Positions 60,775 to 64,000 of a stretch of DNA of 64,000 nucleotides are shown in pieces. The notes under the pieces are model-generated. The model did no database searches, was not told where the DNA came from, and saw only the letters and a program-made list of their open reading frames with translations. A program made the translations under genes and the position numbers. The first letter of the stretch is position 1. Every line of letters begins with the position of its first letter. Source of the DNA: Rhodocollybia butyracea (Eukaryota > Basidiomycota > Agaricomycetes > Agaricales > Omphalotaceae); contig JADNRY010000017.1 in the NCBI GenBank assembly GCA_015501585.1, positions 186,001 to 250,000 on the forward strand, written 5' to 3'.

Positions 60775-61577
60775 ATGACGTCTGTGACGATCGACGACAT
60801 CACTGGCCAGAAAACAGTATTTCTTCAATCGTTCGAGTGCCTACAGGTATTTGAACTTCCCCGACTTGAATGGCGTATCGATACCGAAGGAACCCTGCCG
60901 GTGCGAAAGGAGCTTGAAGAAAAATTAATCAGGTGATAACATTTGACATCGTATTACAAGTCCTCATCTCTAGTGTTGAAGAATCTGTACTCCAGCTCGA
61001 ACTAGGCAGCTTCATCGACAAGTGCTTTCGCAAGCGGTCTTTTGAAAAAAGAGATTACAGCACTGAGTACTGAGTACTGAAGTACTGAAGTACTGAAGGC
61101 CGCCTCATTCGCCCGCTCCGCATCTATGAAGGCTCACGGTCGCTCTATAGTAATGTAGTCGGGACGAGTCCTTCAAGTTGTAGTCCTTGTGATTCGAAGC
61201 TTCACCATCCCGGCCCCGAAACCTGTGGGTATGGTATACAGTCCAAGGTGATTCAGCTGGAAAATGGAACCTCACAAACGGAGTACTTTGTATGGACAGA
61301 AGCACCGCAGCCCCTTAAGCCCAAAGTGAAGCCTCTGTTTCCCCCATGTCGGAAAGGATGTCCTGTTCCGGGAGGCTGGGATCTAAGGCTGGCACTTGCG
61401 TATTGGAAGGGCCTCGGTGTGTCTTCAAAAGCCACGCTCATATCTGAACGAGAAAAGTACGGATGGAGAGGTTCAGAAGGCCGTAGCGATTCGATTAGTG
61501 AACACGTTGTGACAAGAATGGGCTATTTACCTCCTATAAAACTACTGTCCCCGGATGAACTGGATTACTTTCCTTAG
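60775..61577 (+). pseudogene. broken second copy of gene X
   Basis: This follows X in order: the first part reads LPVRKELEEKLI and after a GTGATA..CTCTAG intron VEESVLQLELGSFIDKCFRK. The frame then stops inside a simple repeat of GAGTACTGAA units (61061-61098) that is absent from X. A small deletion relative to X is also visible near 60830. Downstream the frame reopens from about 61248: GTSQTEYFVWTEAPQPLKPK, CRKGCPVPGGWDLRLALAYW, SEREKYGWRGSEGRSDSISE, ending SPDELDYFP. The order and conserved blocks show common origin. The repeat insertion disrupts the coding frame, so it is called a pseudogene; a rescue by an unseen intron cannot be excluded. Confidence 0.65.
61061..61098. repeat. GAGTACTGAA-type microsatellite within broken X copy
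   Basis: About four to five tandem units of GAGTACT/GAAGTACT interrupt the region that in X encodes FEKKFDALRVASF. It is likely the direct cause of the frame break. Confidence 0.7.
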
Positions 61578-61599
61578 GCTTAGGCTTGGACTTGTATTC

Positions 61600-62090
61600 T
61601 GCTTATTCGTTCCATTGCAGTTTGGCCTGATTTCGCAGATCAGTGATTAACTTTTGATGCGGCACGAGGATGTCTTGAGGCCTCTTGGATTTTTGCGTAC
61701 ACTGCAGCTTGGATTCTTCAGCTTCCTTACTTGATGGTTTCATCATTAGCATCTTCGAAGCCCAGCCGTACGCTGACGAAGTTTTTGAATCAATAAAAAG
61801 ACAAGGACAGGAGAGCTCGCAAATCGTATCAAAAATCAACTAAGAATGACCATAACAGTAGAATCGAAGATATCGAGGAGAACAAGGGAAGACTATCCCA
61901 AACAAATTGTTCAGTTATTGAAGTCCGTCAAAACTATGCATACCAAACTAAATGAAGAATTTGACGGTTCTTTTGGACGATCAGCGATTTCCTGTAGGTA
62001 AGGAATGTTCAATCGTTCTATGGGTACATCAAGCAACAGACCAACCTCACATCGGATAGCCCATCCAAAACAAAATAATTGTAGCCTGTA
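61600..62090 (+). pseudogene. decayed copy of gene Y
   Basis: The upstream repeat is present (GTGATTAACTTTTGATGCGG then ACGAGGATGTCTTGAGGCC, about 61646-61682), followed by a fragment matching Y codons: KDRRARKSYQK..TKND around 61800-61860, REDYPKQIVQLLKSVKTMHT near 61885 and KLNEEFDGSF near 61950. A large internal deletion then jumps to DQRFPVGKECSIVLWVH, matching DYQLPVDKEHRTNLNRFMGH of Y, and to the Y 3' flank (CACATCGGATAGCCCATCCA). No start codon or continuous frame remains. Confidence 0.65.
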
Positions 62091-62094
62091 TATT

Positions 62095-63314
62095 TCAAAC
62101 CGATTCAAAGATGCGAGACACGGGGAAGTCCAAAGTGCCTGTTAGTTTTACGCCGACGGGCAACAATGGCTGTACATCCGGATATCCTACTCCATCGCCA
62201 ATTCGACCTCCAGGAAGTGCTCCAGATATTAAGCTTGCTTGAACACTTGTAGTTTGTCCTTTGGATAGACAATTAAACCACTTACACTCTGTTCCATATT
62301 TGAACGAGGAGCTCACCATTAAGCAAGAATTGGTCCCAAGTCGTCGTACCTATTTCTACAGGCAGCGTGCCATTGGGAATAGGAGGCTGTACGAAGTTCA
62401 GGTAGTTCCCTGTTAATGCCAAGCTGACCTCGAGCGGAATTTCTAATGTAGTGGGAAGGAGGTTGACGCTAAAGAAAGTCGAACCGTTTTCCGGGGAAGA
62501 CACCGAGAGGGTCGTGCCACCTAGAATGTCGGTTTGGAAGTCAAAAGTAGCGAGATGCTCTGTAATTAAGTAACGAAAGCGATGAGAATGGCATGGAAGT
62601 AGTCGATGTACTACTTACTCGGTATGTTCCAGTTTTCCCGACCTGAAAATTTTTCGTCTTGAAAACACGAAATCAGAGATGGGGGATAGACGAACCGTTA
62701 TACACAGACTCATTGCTACTGACGTATATGGTGGTGATGCGGAATCCCTCCATACCATCAGCATACGCCCATTTTCCCGGGATGTAGATCAATTCATCGT
62801 CTAAGTCGTACTTGAGTGACCCAGGCCCGGGTCATGGAGTCGTAGAGAATTACTCACATGGGCCTAAACCAAAAATTATAAAGATTCAACCTGAACTCAA
62901 GCACTTATATGAGAATACTGACCGACTGGAGATGAACTGTAGCGCACGATCTCATATAAAGATTTCCCTCAGTAAACGTTAGGACATGTGCATGAAACCA
63001 GGCCAAAGCTCACAAGAATTAACCCAGGGTCAATCGTCATGATGCCAGTTGATTCTTCAGCCGAGGCTTCCGAGGGGCGCGCGAAACCAGGTGGTAGGAA
63101 CTCTGAAGATAGTAAAGGTGGCAAAACGAAAAGCCACCCCTCCGCGACGTCGAGGGTCCAAGGTCTAGTACGTTGTTCATGGTCAGAATTTCGACAGGAG
63201 AACTTGTATGGCATACGCTGGGGCGGCAGTAATACTATCATTCTGCGCAGCGCTAGCTGAAAAGAAGGAAGCCAAAAACAACAAGGCCAAGCGGATCCGA
63301 TAGGCAAGCAGCAT
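62095..63314 (-). CDS. secreted hypothetical protein Z
   Basis: The start at 63314 gives a signal peptide (MLLAYRIRLALLFLASFFSA). A GTATGC..ACTAG intron leads in phase to PWTLDVAEGWLFVLPPLLSS, EFLPPGFARPSEASAEESTG and IMTIDPG. Later exons contain YDLDDELIYIPGKWAYADGM, EGFRITTIYVSSNESVYNG and LATFDFQTDILGGTTLSVSS. The last exons give LPTTLEIPLEVSLALTGNYL, NFVQPPIPNGTLPVEIGTTT, WDQFLLNGE and TTSVQASLISGALPGGRIGD, ending PVSRIFESV at 62095. No family was recognised; the beta-strand-like pattern suggests an extracellular or cell-wall protein. Seven or so exons, intact as far as can be joined. It is convergent to the Y relic with only a few bases between; a 3' relic of the same gene lies at 53.2 kb. 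Confidence 0.6.
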
Positions 63315-64000
63315 GATGGGGTGGACAAAAAATTCTTGGGCACTACTGATGTTTTATTGATATATATATACGTCGAACGTGGTCGGGACCGAAAGATATA
63401 TTATTATGTAGCTGGTTAAATAATTTATCAGTCTTTATCAGTTCGATCATGGGGGAGGAAGGACACGAACCCTGTTCCGTCCGAACTGTCGTGTAAGACG
63501 TCTGTCCTGATTCCTGCAAACCTCATGACCGTAGCACTCCGTAGCACTGTTTCGGCGTTTGTGGACAAGTGAACTATACTTAGCTATTTATCTACGTATC
63601 TGGAGGTTGCACTCGAACAAATTTGGACGACGATACTTCGGAAGATTCTTCCCAGTTTCCAGTCCATAGATCTAGTTCAATACAGAAATAAGTGGTGCAG
63701 AACCGTGTCTTGAGCTTTTCTTGCTCACAACTGCTCAGAAATTGCCTTGAACAAGTAAAAGGCGTGAGGCAGAGGCCTGAAAAGCCTGATGATGCTTTAG
63801 AAGAAAAACCTCAGACGAAAGACATACTCACTTGAATGGGTCTTCCCGCCTCCTGTTCGCCAAAATAAAGCCCTTGCTAAGAAACTTTGAAATCCATGGG
63901 CTGCATACATGAGTCGGCGAGATTTGTCCGCGTTAGGAACCTGGAGGCTGCTAGGGCCCGGAATCCACATGGTTCATCGGATTTACGCGTGCATTCATGA
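63315..64000. other. intergenic at right edge
   Basis: About 690 bp, presumably starting with the Z promoter. A TATA dinucleotide run (63360-63371) and a 7-bp inverted pair (GATCATG at 63445 and CATGACC ending 63530) are seen, but no cloverleaf is supported. No gene was recognised up to the window end. Confidence 0.35.

Noticed and set aside
63445..63530. tRNA-like structure on the minus strand with a 7-bp GGTCATG/CATGATC stem and a GGTTCGTGTCC B-box-like stretch
   Set aside because: Anticodon and T arms could not be paired properly and spacing to the acceptor stem is wrong; not a supportable tRNA.

Overview
The window is a gene-dense piece of a filamentous basidiomycete nuclear genome, most likely Agaricomycetes. 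The reasons are many short (about 40-70 nt) GT-AG introns, close gene spacing on both strands, and a gene set that mixes conserved fungal housekeeping genes with Agaricomycete-type expansions such as a FunK1-like kinase and lineage-restricted secreted or unknown proteins. No rRNA gene, convincing tRNA, CRISPR array or prokaryotic feature was seen. Exon joins were made by hand from splice signals and reading frame, so internal boundaries are approximate. CDS coordinates span start to stop including introns.

Region 1 (1-13.3 kb), conserved genes: the 3' part of a palB/RIM13 calpain; the tRNA ribosyltransferase RIT1; a VIP36/ERGIC-53-like cargo lectin divergent from RIT1 across only 65 bp; the nuclear import receptor transportin (KAP104); an MFS monocarboxylate-type transporter; and the mitochondrial succinate-fumarate carrier SFC1/ACR1. 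Region 2 (13.4-22.9 kb), accessory: two tandem atypical homeodomain-like proteins, a small secreted protein, a FunK1-like kinase with apparent frame breaks, and a 703-bp MITE with nearly perfect 80-bp inverted repeats and TA target duplication. Region 3 (22.9-43.1 kb), conserved: SWR1 remodeler, PKA catalytic subunit, secreted-type flavin monooxygenase, a COX14-like small protein, SDR, GNAT, VPS11, ATP synthase subunit J and an ankyrin protein. Region 4 (43.2-52.0 kb): a PD-(D/E)XK-like protein of unknown role, the third homeodomain-like paralog, a proteinase K-type subtilisin, a LARGE-like GT49 glycosyltransferase and a 2-hydroxyacid dehydrogenase.

Region 5 (52-63.3 kb), the most unusual part: pieces of an ancestral three-gene block (unknown gene X, then coiled-coil gene Y, then convergent secreted-protein gene Z) occur in three places. 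Each location keeps a different gene largely intact while the others are relics: Y at 52.1 kb with a Z relic, X at 57.1 kb with a Y-promoter relic, and Z at 62-63 kb with broken X and Y copies. A PIF/Harbinger-type MITE (TTA duplication) sits directly upstream of the broken X copy, and an amino acid permease lies inside the region.

Functional links visible in the window: endomembrane traffic (lectin, VPS11, RIM13 signalling), nutrient signalling and gluconeogenic carbon use (PKA, SFC1, transporters), and chromatin and nuclear transport (SWR1, KAP104). None of these form an obvious co-regulated cluster. The strongest candidates for undescribed biology are the homeodomain-like family and the X/Y/Z block.
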